Source of the DNA: Sphaerochaeta sp032144095
Lineage (GTDB): Bacteria; Spirochaetota; Spirochaetia; Sphaerochaetales; Sphaerochaetaceae
Reading direction: 5' to 3'
NCBI RefSeq assembly: GCF_032144095.1
Contig: NZ_JAVSNJ010000002.1
Coordinates: 1 to 64,000 of the forward strand
DNA: 64,000 bases
Shown here: positions 1 through 8,774 of the stretch, one piece after another
How positions within the stretch are numbered: the first letter of the stretch is position 1
Layout of the letters: every line of letters starts with the position of its first letter
The notes under the pieces: generated by a model
Databases searched by the model: none
The model's input: only the letters and a program-made list of their open reading frames with translations
Told to the model about the DNA's origin: nothing
Translations under genes and position numbers: made by a program

Positions 1-288
1 CTGGTGCTGGCTTGTGGAATCCTGATGCATCTGCTCCAGGAGTACAACCTGCTTCTCAGCGCTTCTATGCAGTGCTACCAGGGTTGAAGCTATTGTTTCC
101 ATTCCATAACCAATGGATGTTTCCAAGGCATGGTTGGATCTTTGGAACTGCTCCAGTTTGGCATCGATGGTCCCCAGGGTCTCCTTGATAAGGTTGATCT
201 TCCAATACCAGCAGACAAGTTCTCGAATAAGGAGAATGAACAGGACAACCAACACGGCAACTACAAGAAAGTAGGGAAAGGCATACAT
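1..288 (-). CDS. Membrane-anchored coiled-coil protein, truncated by the window edge
   Basis: An open frame starts at ATG 288 and runs off the left edge, so only the first 96 residues are visible. An AAGGAG Shine-Dalgarno lies 6 nt before the ATG. Residues about 6-22 (FLVVAVLVVLFILLI) form one hydrophobic membrane segment. They are followed by a polar, helix-prone stretch rich in Leu, Glu, Gln and Lys that suggests a coiled coil on the far side of the membrane. No enzyme motif is visible and I do not recognise the family. The N-terminal anchor plus helical tail suggests a scaffold or envelope-associated role, but that is only a guess. Confidence 0.7.
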   Translation of the reverse strand, partial: MYAFPYFLVVAVLVVLFILLIRELVCWYWKINLIKETLGTIDAKLEQFQRSNHALETSIGYGMETIASTLVALHRSAEKQVVLLEQMHQDSTSQHQ

Positions 289-386
289 GGCAGACTCCTT
301 GGTATGTGGGTAGCTCAGCTACCAACTGATGCAATACTGACTGGCCAACGCCAATCTTCTTAAAAAGAGTATTTTTGTTCCAGAGC

Positions 387-416
387 TATATGGGGTTTCT
401 CTGGTACACAGGTCAA
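387..416 (-). promoter_or_regulatory. Candidate promoter for the left-edge membrane gene
   Basis: On the minus strand TTGACC (416-411) is followed after 18 nt by CATATA (392-387). The spacer overlaps an inverted repeat, CCAGAG/CTCTGG (380-385 and about 399-404), which could be an operator or chance. Transcription would start near 380, about 90 nt before the ATG at 288. Confidence 0.4.
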
Positions 417-651
417 AGATAGCACAGTCTCGACAAATAGCTATATATAGTGGAATGAACTCTCTTTCTCAAAAATGAGAGTGGTATTGGCTAGACATAC
501 ACTATGGGTACACTGTATAGTTTTTTTGAATTTGTCAGATTAGGGTTTTGGGCTTCTGGAGAATACCCGTCTTCTTCAGCTGGATTCGTGCTTTTGCTAA
601 CCAATTCATCCACATAGCTTTGTACAAAAGAGTGGAAAACGGGTTTAGTTG

Positions 652-680
652 TTGACGCAATTGGGGTTTTTCGTTATTCT
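652..680 (+). promoter_or_regulatory. Sigma-70 type promoter for rpmF-acpP-rnc
   Basis: TTGACG (652-657) and TATTCT (675-680) are separated by 17 nt, upstream of rpmF at 725. The -35 box matches consensus at 5 of 6 positions and the -10 box at 4 of 6. It would drive the rpmF-acpP-rnc operon. Confidence 0.55.
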
Positions 681-724
681 TCCCTAAGTGTCAAAATTTT
701 GCGTAGGATAAGAGGATTTTCAAC

Positions 725-910
725 ATGGCAACACCTAAATATAAGACTTCAAAAGCAAGTGCAGCTTCTCGTAAGGCAGCAAACATGCGTCTTGTTTCTC
801 CAACCCTTTCACGATGCGGTACCTGTGGTAACATGGTTGTTCCTCACCGTGTATGTCCCAAGTGTGGCTTTTATCGTGGTGTTCAAGTCATTGAACTGCA
901 AGACAAATAG
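725..910 (+). CDS. rpmF: 50S ribosomal protein L32
   Basis: This 61-residue protein begins MATPKYKTSKA and has the L32 layout: a basic N-terminus, then two Cys pairs (CGTC at about 31-34 and CPKC at about 44-47) that make the zinc-ribbon form of L32. It belongs to the large ribosomal subunit. It is the first gene of a probable operon with acpP (27 nt downstream) and rnc, the usual bacterial neighbourhood linking ribosome and fatty-acid genes. A purine-rich AGAGGA lies about 9 nt before the ATG. Keeping all four Cys means this is the zinc-dependent paralogue type, as is common in anaerobes. Confidence 0.95.
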   Translation: MATPKYKTSKASAASRKAANMRLVSPTLSRCGTCGNMVVPHRVCPKCGFYRGVQVIELQDK

Positions 911-937
911 TTCCCATTTTTAGGAGATGTAAAAATT

Positions 938-1177
938 ATGGATAATAAAGACGTATTTGAAAAAGTAAAGGCACTTATTGCCGATAAACTGGAAATTGAC
1001 GCAGCAAAGATTACTATGGATGCTTCATTCCGTAAAGATCTTGGTGCAGACAGCTTGGACACCTATGAACTGGTGTATGCAATCGAAGAAGAACTCGGTG
1101 TTTCCATTCCTGATGAGAAAGCCAACGAGTTTGAAACCGTCAAGGATGCTGTAGACTTTCTTTCAACCCAGCTCTAA
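938..1177 (+). CDS. acpP: Acyl carrier protein
   Basis: The 79-residue acidic, helical protein carries the ACP phosphopantetheine site GADSLD, in which the Ser (about residue 39) receives 4'-phosphopantetheine. The following TYELVYAIEEELGVSIPDE stretch is typical of helix II-III of bacterial AcpP. It carries growing acyl chains for type II fatty-acid synthesis in the cytoplasm. AGGAG precedes the ATG. It lies between rpmF and rnc, 12 nt before rnc. Confidence 0.95.
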   Translation: MDNKDVFEKVKALIADKLEIDAAKITMDASFRKDLGADSLDTYELVYAIEEELGVSIPDEKANEFETVKDAVDFLSTQL

Positions 1178-1189
1178 GGCTCATTCCGT

Positions 1190-1939
1190 ATGGATCCGTA
1201 TGCCTTTGGTAAAGCTCCCGCTATCTCCGAATTGAGAGAAAGGGAGCTTCTTGTTTTTAAAGAATCCTGTGCCATGCAATGTAATAACCTGAACCTCCTC
1301 AACCTTGCGTTTACCCATCGATCCTTTGCCAATGAAACGTCTGAAGAGGTTGGGAACAACGAACGGCTTGAGTTTTTGGGTGACAGTGTCCTTGGCATGT
1401 GTGTTGCCGATTGGCTTTTGAGAAATCTTCCTGCTAAGCAGGAGGGGGACTTCTCAAAAATCAAGAGCGTCGTGGTCAGTGAGGATAGCCTTGCCATGAT
1501 CGCCCGTAACCTTGAGGTGGACAAGTACCTGCTCATTGGGAAGGGTGAGGAGAACAGTGGGGGTAGGGAGAAGAAAGCCCTGCTTGCCGACTGTATGGAG
1601 GCCCTCTTTGCCGCCTGTTATCTTGACAGTGGCTTTGAGGTTGCAAAAGAGTTTGTCATGCGTTTTCTCAAGGACCAGATAGAGGCAGTGCTCAAATATG
1701 ACTACCACAGGGACTACAAGACCAGCTTGCAGGAATATATGCAGAAGCGCTGGAGAAAATGTCCCGTCTATACCCTGGTAAAGAAAACAGGCCCTGAACA
1801 TGAGTTCACGTTTTTCGTGGAAGTGCAGGTGAACAACCAGACCTTTGGCCCAGCCCAGGGGAGCAACAAGAAGGAAGCTGAGCAGAATGCTGCAAAGCTT
1901 GCCTATGAGAGCGTGGTTGTCCCGACTCTGGAGCAATAG
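1190..1939 (+). CDS. rnc: Ribonuclease III
   Basis: The 249-residue protein has the RNase III signature NERLEFLGDSVLG (about residues 57-69), whose Glu and Asp bind catalytic Mg2+. The second acidic cluster, ADCMEALFAACYLDSG, starts at about residue 131. A C-terminal double-stranded-RNA-binding domain (about 172-245) ends in the usual KKEAEQNAAKLAYE. It cleaves double-stranded RNA in rRNA processing and mRNA decay. The length is normal. It starts 12 nt after acpP, and its last 37 nt overlap the end of the convergent cca gene. Confidence 0.95.
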   Translation: MDPYAFGKAPAISELRERELLVFKESCAMQCNNLNLLNLAFTHRSFANETSEEVGNNERLEFLGDSVLGMCVADWLLRNLPAKQEGDFSKIKSVVVSEDSLAMIARNLEVDKYLLIGKGEENSGGREKKALLADCMEALFAACYLDSGFEVAKEFVMRFLKDQIEAVLKYDYHRDYKTSLQEYMQKRWRKCPVYTLVKKTGPEHEFTFFVEVQVNNQTFGPAQGSNKKEAEQNAAKLAYESVVVPTLEQ

Positions 1940-3267
1940 GACCTTGCTATCGTAAGCAACTGGTCCCGGGTATTTTGGGCCGGATCATCGAGCACTGTTT
2001 CCAGCAGGTAGGAGAGGATCTCTCCTATCATTTTCCCTTTGGGAATCCCCAACACCATCAGGTCGTTTCCATTCACTGCAAGGTCCTTGATGCCCAAGGC
2101 ATCACGGGCCTCCAGGATACTCTCTATCCTCTCTTGCAGTTCATCTAGGAGTGTGGTGTCAGCCCTGCCATGTATGGCTATCTGGTCTGCTATCCGTACC
2201 TGGAAAAGCAGGGGGATATCCTCGAGCCCCACTTTGTTGATGAAACGTCTGACAGCGCTGTCGGTCCATGAACTCTGGTAGTTGAACATGTGCTCACGAA
2301 CCAGGTGGCTGACGATTCTGGTTTGCTCCCTGCTTGCCTTAAGGCCATCCATGATGGATTGCGTCTGCTTGGCTGAAACGGTCTCATGGTTGTAGAAGGT
2401 GTTCCGCCCCTCCCCATGCATGATGACCTCGCTCTTGCCCATATCATGGAACAGGCAGGCAAGCCTTACTGGTAGGGGAAAGCCCATGGTGGCAGCTGCT
2501 TGGCAGGCAGCGATGTTGTGCTGCAGGATATCCTGGTGATGCATGCCTCCCTGCTCGATCCCATCGCCTTTGGCAAGGGTTGGCAAGAGGGTAGTGAGCA
2601 CACCGCTTCGGTGCATATACGCCAATCCTACAGTGGGATAGGGGGAGTCGACCAGCTTGAAGAGCTCCTCCCTGATTCTTTCTGCGCTGACGTTCTTCAG
2701 GTTTTCCTTGGCTTCAGCCATGGCCTTGAGGGTTTCCGGTTCAATGGTGAAATCTAGTTTGGAAGCTATCCTGCAGGCCCTCATAATGCGTAGGGCATCC
2801 TCTTCAAATCGTTTCTGGGGCACTCCAATTGCCCTGATGACCTTCTTCTTCAGATCCTCTCTCCCCCCGTTGAGGTCAATGATGGTCCCTGATGTGCAGT
2901 CGGCGGCAAATGCGTTTATCGTGAAGTCCCTTCGCTTGAGGTCCTCCTCGAGGTTCCGTATGAAAGAGACGGAACTGGGATGCCTGCCGTCGAAGTAGGA
3001 GCCTTCGCTGCGGAAGGTGGTAACCTCGAACATCTGTTTCTCAAACACTACCGTTACTGTGCCATGTTCGATCCCTGTCGGGATGACATGGCCAAACAGG
3101 GCCATGACCTCATTGGGCTCGGCGTCGGTGGTAAAGTCGTAGTCCTCACTTTCCAAACCCAACAAGAAGTCTCGAATGGCTCCCCCCACGATATAGAGGG
3201 AGAAGCCGGCTTCCTTGAAGCGGGAGGAAAAACGTCTGATGGCCGAAGGTACCTGGAAAGCATTCAT
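1903..3267 (-). CDS. cca: CCA tRNA nucleotidyltransferase with HD domain
   Basis: This 454-residue class II nucleotidyltransferase has the GG motif VGGAIRDFLLG (about 28-38) followed by DYDFTTDAEP with the two metal-binding Asp. The RRDFTINA and FEEDALRIMRA motifs also fit. An HD domain follows (HDMGK at about 269-273 and a downstream HLVREH). It adds or repairs the 3' CCA of tRNAs; neither tRNA gene in this window encodes CCA, so such an enzyme is needed. There is no Shine-Dalgarno before ATG 3267. Instead a promoter -10 box ends 6 nt upstream, suggesting a leaderless mRNA. A second family member, closer to PcnB, lies at 28493. Confidence 0.9.
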   Translation of the reverse strand: MNAFQVPSAIRRFSSRFKEAGFSLYIVGGAIRDFLLGLESEDYDFTTDAEPNEVMALFGHVIPTGIEHGTVTVVFEKQMFEVTTFRSEGSYFDGRHPSSVSFIRNLEEDLKRRDFTINAFAADCTSGTIIDLNGGREDLKKKVIRAIGVPQKRFEEDALRIMRACRIASKLDFTIEPETLKAMAEAKENLKNVSAERIREELFKLVDSPYPTVGLAYMHRSGVLTTLLPTLAKGDGIEQGGMHHQDILQHNIAACQAAATMGFPLPVRLACLFHDMGKSEVIMHGEGRNTFYNHETVSAKQTQSIMDGLKASREQTRIVSHLVREHMFNYQSSWTDSAVRRFINKVGLEDIPLLFQVRIADQIAIHGRADTTLLDELQERIESILEARDALGIKDLAVNGNDLMVLGIPKGKMIGEILSYLLETVLDDPAQNTRDQLLTIARSYCSRVGTTTLS

Positions 3268-3273
3268 ACAGCC

Positions 3274-3302
3274 ACACTACCGCTACAAAGCGTAAAGGTC
3301 AA
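3274..3302 (-). promoter_or_regulatory. Promoter of cca placing +1 at the start codon
   Basis: Minus strand: TTGACC (3302-3297), a 17-nt spacer, TAGTGT (3279-3274), then only 6 nt (GGCTGT) before ATG 3267. The expected transcription start coincides with the ATG, and no Shine-Dalgarno is present. Confidence 0.5.
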
Positions 3303-3324
3303 CGGTAAAAACGAATGGTAAAGG

Positions 3325-3353
3325 TTGTCATTTCGGCTCAATATGAATAGAAT
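3325..3353 (+). promoter_or_regulatory. Promoter of ileS
   Basis: TTGTCA (3325-3330), a 17-nt spacer and TAGAAT (3348-3353) precede ileS, giving a leader of roughly 40 nt that contains GAGGAG before ATG 3402. It is divergent from the cca promoter. Confidence 0.6.
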
Positions 3354-3401
3354 GGCACTAATGCGGAAGTTCACCAAAACTTTCAGAAGCGAGGAGCGTC
3401 T

Positions 3402-6400
3402 ATGTTTCGTCCAGTAACAACAAGAGTTGATTTCCCGGCCTTGGAGGAGAATATTCTCTCTTTCTGGCATGATGAAGATATTTTTGGCAAGTCCATCGAG
3501 CTGCGCCCAGAAGACAACGAGTTTGTCTTCTATGACGGGCCTCCCTTTGCGACCGGGCTTCCCCATTTTGGCCATCTGGTTCCTGGAACCATCAAGGACG
3601 CCATTCCCCGTTACCAAACCATGAAAGGCAAGCGTGTAAACAGGCGCTTTGGCTGGGATTGCCACGGCCTGCCTGTAGAGTTCGAGATGGAGAAGACCCT
3701 GGGCATTAGCGGCCCCTCTGCTATCCGCGAGTATGGGGTAGCCAATTTCAACGAACAGTGCCGCTCCATTGTGCTGCGGTACACCAAGGAGTGGGAGAAT
3801 ACCATCAACAGGATGGGCCGATGGGTTGACTGGGAAAATGGCTATCGCACGATGGACACCAACTACATGGAGTCCATCTGGTGGGTTTTCAAGTCTCTCT
3901 ATGAGAAGGGCTTCATCTACGAAGGGTACAATATCCTTCCATACAGCCCCGCCTTAGGGTGTCCTCTTTCCAACTTTGAGGTGAACCTTGGCGGCTACCA
4001 GGATGTGGTCGACCAGGCGGTTACCGTCAGGTTTGCCGTCGACGGAGAGAAGGATACCTTCTTCCTGGCATGGACCACCACGCCCTGGACCCTTCCCTCA
4101 AACCTGGCCCTTGCCTTTGGTCCGGACATCGACTACGTGAAGATTCTCGACAAGAGCGACAACTGCCACTACATCCTGGGCAAGGCCCGACTGGGCCACT
4201 ACTACACGGATGAGAGCCAGTATGAGATCGTGGAGGAGCAGAAAGGTTCCTTCTACGCTGGCATGCGCTACGAACCCCTGTTCCCCTATTTTGCCAACCT
4301 CAAGGAACAGGGCGCCTTTGTCTGCGTCCTGGGTGACTATGTAACCACAGAGGATGGTTGTGGCATCGTCCATACCGCCCCAGGGTTTGGTGAGGATGAC
4401 TACCAGGTACTCAAGGGTACCGGCATTCCTGTAGTCTGCCCGATCGACAGCGAGGCAAAGTTCACCAGCGAAGTGCCTGACTACGAGGGGCGCTTTGTCA
4501 AGGATACCGACAAGGATATCATTGCCTATCTCAAGGAGAGCGGGAAACTGGTGAAGCGTGAGAACTTCCTTCACCCCTATCCCTTCTGCTACCGCACCCA
4601 CAAGCCCCTCATCTATAGGGCAATGGGTTGCTGGTTTGTGGATATTCAGAAGATCAAGGGGGCAATGCTCGCTGCTAATGAGCAGATCACCTGGATGCCT
4701 GAGCACCTGAAGGGCGGACGTTTCGGGAAATGGCTGGAAGGTGCCCGTGACTGGGCCATCAGCCGTAACCGTTTCTGGGGTAACCCCATTCCCGTCTGGA
4801 AGTGTGACGGCAGCGACCACATCGAGATCATTGGCAGTAGGGAGGAGCTGGAAGCAAAATGCGGCAAGGCTGTCCCCGATTTGCACAAGCACTTTGTGGA
4901 TGAGCTTACCTGGCCAAGTCCCGATGGTATGGGAACGATGAGGCGTATTTCCGATGTATTGGACTGCTGGTTCGAATCGGGTTCCATGCCCTATGCCCAG
5001 CTACACTATCCGTTTGAGAACAAGGAGTACTTTGAACAGCATTTCCCGGCTGACTTCATCTGTGAGGGCCTGGACCAGACCCGTGGTTGGTTCTATACAC
5101 TCACAGTCATCGCGGCCGGACTGTTTGAGAAGCCAGCCTTCAAGAACTGTGTCACCAACGGAATCGTCCTTACCCCTGAAGGCAAGAAGATGAGCAAGAG
5201 TGCCAAGAACTACACCGATCCCAAGGAGATCGTCAATGTCTATGGTGCCGACTCGCTACGCTTTGCATTGATGAACAGTGCTGTGGTCAGGGCAGAGGAC
5301 CTCAAGTTCAGTGAGGATTCGGTCAAGGAGGTCTTGAAGACCCTCATCATCCCCTTGTGGAATGCCTATTCGTTCTTTGTAACCTATGCGAATATCGACG
5401 GCTACGTGCCGGGTGAGACTGCCTATGAGAAGCTTTCCAATCCCATGGACATCTGGATCATCAGCAGCAGCGAGAAACTCATCGCCGAGACAACCGCTGC
5501 CCTTGATGCCTATGATATCCAGAAGGCCTGTTCCTTGTTTGTCCCCTTCATTGATGATTTGAACAACTGGTATATCCGAAGGAGCCGGAGACGGTTCTGG
5601 AGAAGCGAGAACGATACGGACAAGAAAGAGGCGTATGACACCCTCTACCGTACCTTGATGACCTTCATCAAGATCGCTGCCCCGATCATCCCCTTTACCA
5701 CTGAGGATATCTATCAGAATCTCAAGACCGATGATATGCCCCAGAGCATCCATCTTGCCCTCTACCCAGAATACCAGAGTTCCCAGCGCAACCTGGAACT
5801 GGAGAGCCGGATGGCCCTTGCCCAAAAGGCAATTGCCATGGGACGCTCTGTCCGCGCCTCAAACAACCTGAAGATTCGCCAGCCGCTTTCCAAGCTCTTC
5901 CTCGTCGATAGGACAGTTGAGGAGAGGGAAGTGCTCTCCTCCATGGAAGATATCATTGCAGAAGAACTGAACGTCAAGCAGGTTGTCCTCCAGGGGGATG
6001 AGAGTGGCCTTGTGAGCTACAGTGCCAAGGCAAACTTCAAGGTCCTTGGTGCAAAGCTCGGCAAGCAGATGAAGGAGGTAGCCTCACAGATCGCTGCCTT
6101 CTCAGCTGAGACCATTGCTTCCATCCTCGATGGGAAACTCGTCACCCTGCAGTACAGTGAGGGAGAGATAGCCATTGGGAATGAGGAAATCCTTGTCCAA
6201 CGCACAGAGATGGAAGGGGTGAAGGTGCTCAATGACGGATCGCTCACCGTCGGTTTCGATACCAAGGTGACCGAGGAACTCCTCCAGGAAGGGATTGCCC
6301 GCGATATCGTACGCAGTATCCAGAATCTCCGAAAGGAGAGTGGCTTTGATGTCTCAGACAGGATTGTGCTCACCTACGACGGTGATGAAGTTGTCCAGAA

Positions 6401-6533
6401 GGTGTTCGCCAACTTTGGGGAGACCATTGCAAGGGAAACATTGTCGAATACCATAACCTTTGCTACACTGGAAAGTGTTGAGGCTGTGGAGTGTGGGGAG
6501 CATATGGTGAGGTTGGCTGTAGCAAAGGAGTAA
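3402..6533 (+). CDS. ileS: Isoleucyl-tRNA synthetase (type 2-like)
   Basis: The 1043-residue class I synthetase has the HIGH-type motif HFGH (residues 55-58) and KMSKS (about 597-601). In between is a long editing (CP1) domain with TWTTTPWTLPSNLA. It charges tRNA-Ile with isoleucine and edits valine. The opening FYDGPPFATGLPHFGH, the GWDCHGLPVEFE segment and the C-terminal half without an obvious Cys-rich zinc finger resemble the eukaryotic/archaeal-type IleRS known from several spirochaetes, rather than the E. coli type. GAGGAG lies 5 nt before the ATG. The downstream lipoprotein starts 4 nt after the stop. Confidence 0.95.
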   Translation: MFRPVTTRVDFPALEENILSFWHDEDIFGKSIELRPEDNEFVFYDGPPFATGLPHFGHLVPGTIKDAIPRYQTMKGKRVNRRFGWDCHGLPVEFEMEKTLGISGPSAIREYGVANFNEQCRSIVLRYTKEWENTINRMGRWVDWENGYRTMDTNYMESIWWVFKSLYEKGFIYEGYNILPYSPALGCPLSNFEVNLGGYQDVVDQAVTVRFAVDGEKDTFFLAWTTTPWTLPSNLALAFGPDIDYVKILDKSDNCHYILGKARLGHYYTDESQYEIVEEQKGSFYAGMRYEPLFPYFANLKEQGAFVCVLGDYVTTEDGCGIVHTAPGFGEDDYQVLKGTGIPVVCPIDSEAKFTSEVPDYEGRFVKDTDKDIIAYLKESGKLVKRENFLHPYPFCYRTHKPLIYRAMGCWFVDIQKIKGAMLAANEQITWMPEHLKGGRFGKWLEGARDWAISRNRFWGNPIPVWKCDGSDHIEIIGSREELEAKCGKAVPDLHKHFVDELTWPSPDGMGTMRRISDVLDCWFESGSMPYAQLHYPFENKEYFEQHFPADFICEGLDQTRGWFYTLTVIAAGLFEKPAFKNCVTNGIVLTPEGKKMSKSAKNYTDPKEIVNVYGADSLRFALMNSAVVRAEDLKFSEDSVKEVLKTLIIPLWNAYSFFVTYANIDGYVPGETAYEKLSNPMDIWIISSSEKLIAETTAALDAYDIQKACSLFVPFIDDLNNWYIRRSRRRFWRSENDTDKKEAYDTLYRTLMTFIKIAAPIIPFTTEDIYQNLKTDDMPQSIHLALYPEYQSSQRNLELESRMALAQKAIAMGRSVRASNNLKIRQPLSKLFLVDRTVEEREVLSSMEDIIAEELNVKQVVLQGDESGLVSYSAKANFKVLGAKLGKQMKEVASQIAAFSAETIASILDGKLVTLQYSEGEIAIGNEEILVQRTEMEGVKVLNDGSLTVGFDTKVTEELLQEGIARDIVRSIQNLRKESGFDVSDRIVLTYDGDEVVQKVFANFGETIARETLSNTITFATLESVEAVECGEHMVRLAVAKE

Positions 6534-6537
6534 CCCA

Positions 6538-7416
6538 ATGAGAAAGAGTAAGGCTGTTATCGTATCACTACTTTTGGTGCTGCTTCTTAGCTCCTGTGCC
6601 ACTCTTGCAAAGAGAGAGCGGCCTTACTACCATTTTCAGGGGATGGCCCAGAAAGGGGTCATCGTCGTTACCGTCGATGCCCTTGCCGAGCCTGACCTGG
6701 TCGCTTCGGCCTTTGGGGATCTGCAAGAGTTTTCCAAACGTGCGAAGCGGGTATCGCTCTCACTGCTGCCGACCACAGGAGAGTATCCGGCAACGCCCGA
6801 GTCACTCAATGCATATGGGGTGGTCGAGGGGGACTATCCTAAGTTTTTGCTCAATACCGGCATGATGTATGCCAAGGAGTTGGCAAAGAAGAGCAACAAG
6901 GATGGGCTTATGTGGTTCAGCCAGAAGGATGGACCGCTAAGCCTCTATACACCCAAGAACAATGCCCTGATATTTACGAATGGGGAGTATGAGAGCGCAT
7001 ATGCCTCCTTTGAAAAGAAAGAGGTGCTCATACCCGATGAGGTCGCCTCGCGTATGGCAAATGCCTCCATCGCCCTCTACTCCCTAGAGCCTGAAACGTT
7101 CTTTGACCTTGGCTTGAATCTTCCCCAGTCTGTATTCCAGCAGGCGGTGGAAGTGCTCTTGCTCATCAACAAGGCAAACGGGCTCTACACGGTGGATGCG
7201 TACATCACCATGGAAAGTCCGAAGCTTGCATCCACTCTCTCCCAGATGGTGCGCAGTGGATATCTTGCTAGGTTGAAAAAGGAAAAGATTCCTTATACAA
7301 TTGCCGAACTGAAGCAGATGTTTTTACTCGAAGAGGACCTTGTCACTATCCAACAGATGCGTTTGGGCGAAGAACAGATGCAGTTGCTAAAGCAAAGCCT
7401 TACCGGATTGCTATAA
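6538..7416 (+). CDS. Exported lipoprotein of unknown function
   Basis: The 292-residue protein has a classic lipoprotein signal: MRKSK, a hydrophobic run and a lipobox LSSC with Cys at about residue 20. The mature part begins after an Ala/Lys/Arg-rich linker with VIVVTVDALAEPD. It then looks like a mixed alpha/beta globular domain without cysteines or a recognisable catalytic motif. AAGGAG for its start lies at the end of ileS, 7 nt before the ATG, so it is probably co-transcribed with ileS. I do not recognise the family; it is likely a lipid-anchored periplasmic or outer-membrane protein. Confidence 0.8.
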   Translation: MRKSKAVIVSLLLVLLLSSCATLAKRERPYYHFQGMAQKGVIVVTVDALAEPDLVASAFGDLQEFSKRAKRVSLSLLPTTGEYPATPESLNAYGVVEGDYPKFLLNTGMMYAKELAKKSNKDGLMWFSQKDGPLSLYTPKNNALIFTNGEYESAYASFEKKEVLIPDEVASRMANASIALYSLEPETFFDLGLNLPQSVFQQAVEVLLLINKANGLYTVDAYITMESPKLASTLSQMVRSGYLARLKKEKIPYTIAELKQMFLLEEDLVTIQQMRLGEEQMQLLKQSLTGLL

Positions 7417-7433
7417 ATACGAGGAGATATCAG

Positions 7434-7616
7434 ATGCCTAGCTATCAATACGAATGTCAGAATTGCCATGCCCATGTTGAATTGGTGCAGTCGGTCGAAA
7501 AACATGAACCGCCTGCCGCCTGCCCTTCCTGCAGCATGCAACACACTATGGTCAGGGTGTTCAATCCTCTTGGGGCCAATTCCGAGGAAGAACAAGAGAA
7601 ACTGAGTAAGGAGTAG
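7434..7616 (+). CDS. FmdB-type small zinc-ribbon protein
   Basis: This 60-residue protein begins MPSYQYECQNC and has two CxxC pairs (Cys8/Cys11 and CPSC at about 31-34), matching the FmdB/CxxC_CxxC_SSSS family. These proteins probably bind Zn2+. Their role is poorly defined, although some were called putative regulators. The tail is acidic (SEEEQEKLSKE). GAGGAG precedes the start, 17 nt after the lipoprotein gene, and trpS begins 3 nt downstream, so it sits inside the ileS-to-trpS cluster. Confidence 0.85.
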   Translation: MPSYQYECQNCHAHVELVQSVEKHEPPAACPSCSMQHTMVRVFNPLGANSEEEQEKLSKE

Positions 7617-7619
7617 GGT

Positions 7620-8609
7620 GTGGAAACCAAGAAACGAATATTGACCGGTGACAGGACCACAGGAAGGCTCCATTTGGGCCACTATGTAGGCTCCTTGAAG
7701 TCACGTGTAGAGCTGCAGGATACCTATGAGGAGTTTATCCTTCTTGCCGATATCCAGGCCCTCACCACCCACTTTGATAATCCCAGGCTGATCAACAGCA
7801 GTATTTATGATGTGACTATGGACAACCTTTCGGTCGGGCTCGATCCCAACAAGGTTACCTTTGTACAGCAATCCCAGGTAAGCTCCATCGCCGAGCTTAC
7901 GATCTTCTACTCCATGATCGTAACGGTCAATCAGCTGCGGCATAACCCGACCATCAAGACTGAGGCCCAGAACTATGGGTACGAGGACCTGACCTATGGT
8001 TTTCTCGGATACCCGGTAAGCCAGACGGCAGACATCACCTTCATCAATGCAGACCTCGTTCCAGTCGGTGAGGACCAGGTTCCCCACATTGAGCTTTCAC
8101 GCAAGATCGTGCGCAAGTTCAACAAGCTCTACGGGACCAATATTGTGGAGCCTCAGGTGAAGCTCAGCCAGGTTGGAAGGCTCAGTGGCCTGGATGGCAA
8201 TGCCAAGATGGGCAAGAGCATGGGTAATGCCATCTACCTCTCCGATACGCCTGAAACGGTATGGAAGCATATCCGCAAGGCGGTTACCGACCCGGCAAGG
8301 GTAAGGACCGAGATCCCGGGCCATCCTGAGATCTGCAACGTCTACAAGTACCATCAGATCTTCAACCCGAGCGAGGCTCCTGAGATCTACGAACAGTGCT
8401 CCAGTGGAAAACTCGGTTGTTTTGATTGCAAGAAACGGCTCAATACCGTATTGAACGACCTTCTAGAGCCCATGCGGGAGAGGCGTGCATACTACGAGAG
8501 CCATCTTGGGGAAGTGCGGGAGATCATCGTCGAAGGAACGAAAAAAGCAAACAGGATAGGCAATGAAAACCTTGATGCCATCAAGGAAAAGATGTTCCTG
8601 AAGATCTGA
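7620..8609 (+). CDS. trpS: Tryptophanyl-tRNA synthetase
   Basis: This 329-residue class Ic synthetase starts with GTG. The opening GDRTTGRLHLGHYVGSL contains the HIGH-type HLGH motif, and KMGKSMGN (about 197-204) is the KMSKS motif. It charges tRNA-Trp. The length is normal for bacterial TrpRS. The start is 3 nt after the FmdB-like gene and uses its AAGGAG as a ribosome site. An intrinsic terminator follows immediately, so trpS closes the transcription unit. Confidence 0.95.
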   Translation: METKKRILTGDRTTGRLHLGHYVGSLKSRVELQDTYEEFILLADIQALTTHFDNPRLINSSIYDVTMDNLSVGLDPNKVTFVQQSQVSSIAELTIFYSMIVTVNQLRHNPTIKTEAQNYGYEDLTYGFLGYPVSQTADITFINADLVPVGEDQVPHIELSRKIVRKFNKLYGTNIVEPQVKLSQVGRLSGLDGNAKMGKSMGNAIYLSDTPETVWKHIRKAVTDPARVRTEIPGHPEICNVYKYHQIFNPSEAPEIYEQCSSGKLGCFDCKKRLNTVLNDLLEPMRERRAYYESHLGEVREIIVEGTKKANRIGNENLDAIKEKMFLKI

Positions 8610-8614
8610 AGGAG

Positions 8615-8640
8615 GGGAGGGTAGCACCTCCCTTTTTCTT
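8615..8640 (+). terminator. Intrinsic terminator after trpS
   Basis: GGGAGG (8615-8620) pairs with CCTCCC (8627-8632) across a 6-nt loop, followed by TTTTTCTT. It lies 5 nt past the trpS stop. Confidence 0.85.
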
Positions 8641-8702
8641 GCATCTGTACCTTTGGTACACCTAGTGTGCTAGGAATGACAATTCTATTCAATTCTTACT
8701 TG

Positions 8703-8730
8703 TTGTGAAGTCTTATGGCTATGGTATACT
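8703..8730 (+). promoter_or_regulatory. Promoter of the ABC importer operon
   Basis: TTGTGA (8703-8708), a 16-nt spacer and TATACT (8725-8730) lie 44 nt before the ATG of the binding protein at 8775. The -10 box is close to consensus. No clear Fur-type operator was recognised. Confidence 0.5.
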
Positions 8731-8774
8731 TATTTCAGGATTGGACTCTATCAAGAAAACATAGGAGAACTGTT

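Larger units (their letters stand above)
289..724. other. AT-rich intergenic region between divergent genes
   Basis: No convincing gene is seen here. It holds a candidate minus-strand promoter for the truncated gene at the left edge (387-416) and a plus-strand promoter before rpmF (652-680). A weak inverted repeat, ACTAT (501-505) with ATAGT (517-521), is followed by seven T, but no plus-strand gene lies upstream for it to terminate. GTAGC/GCTAC at about 310-322 forms a 5-bp hairpin of unknown meaning. Confidence 0.5.

Noticed and set aside
301..330. tRNA-like GTGGGTAGCTCAGC stretch
   Set aside because: Only the D-arm-like words are present; no acceptor, anticodon or T arm can be formed.
501..527. 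Weak hairpin followed by seven T
   Set aside because: The 5-bp AT stem is too weak and there is no upstream plus-strand gene to terminate.
4098..4892. Minus-strand open frame of about 264 codons inside ileS
   Set aside because: A shadow of ileS; low-complexity hydrophobic and acidic runs typical of antisense frames.
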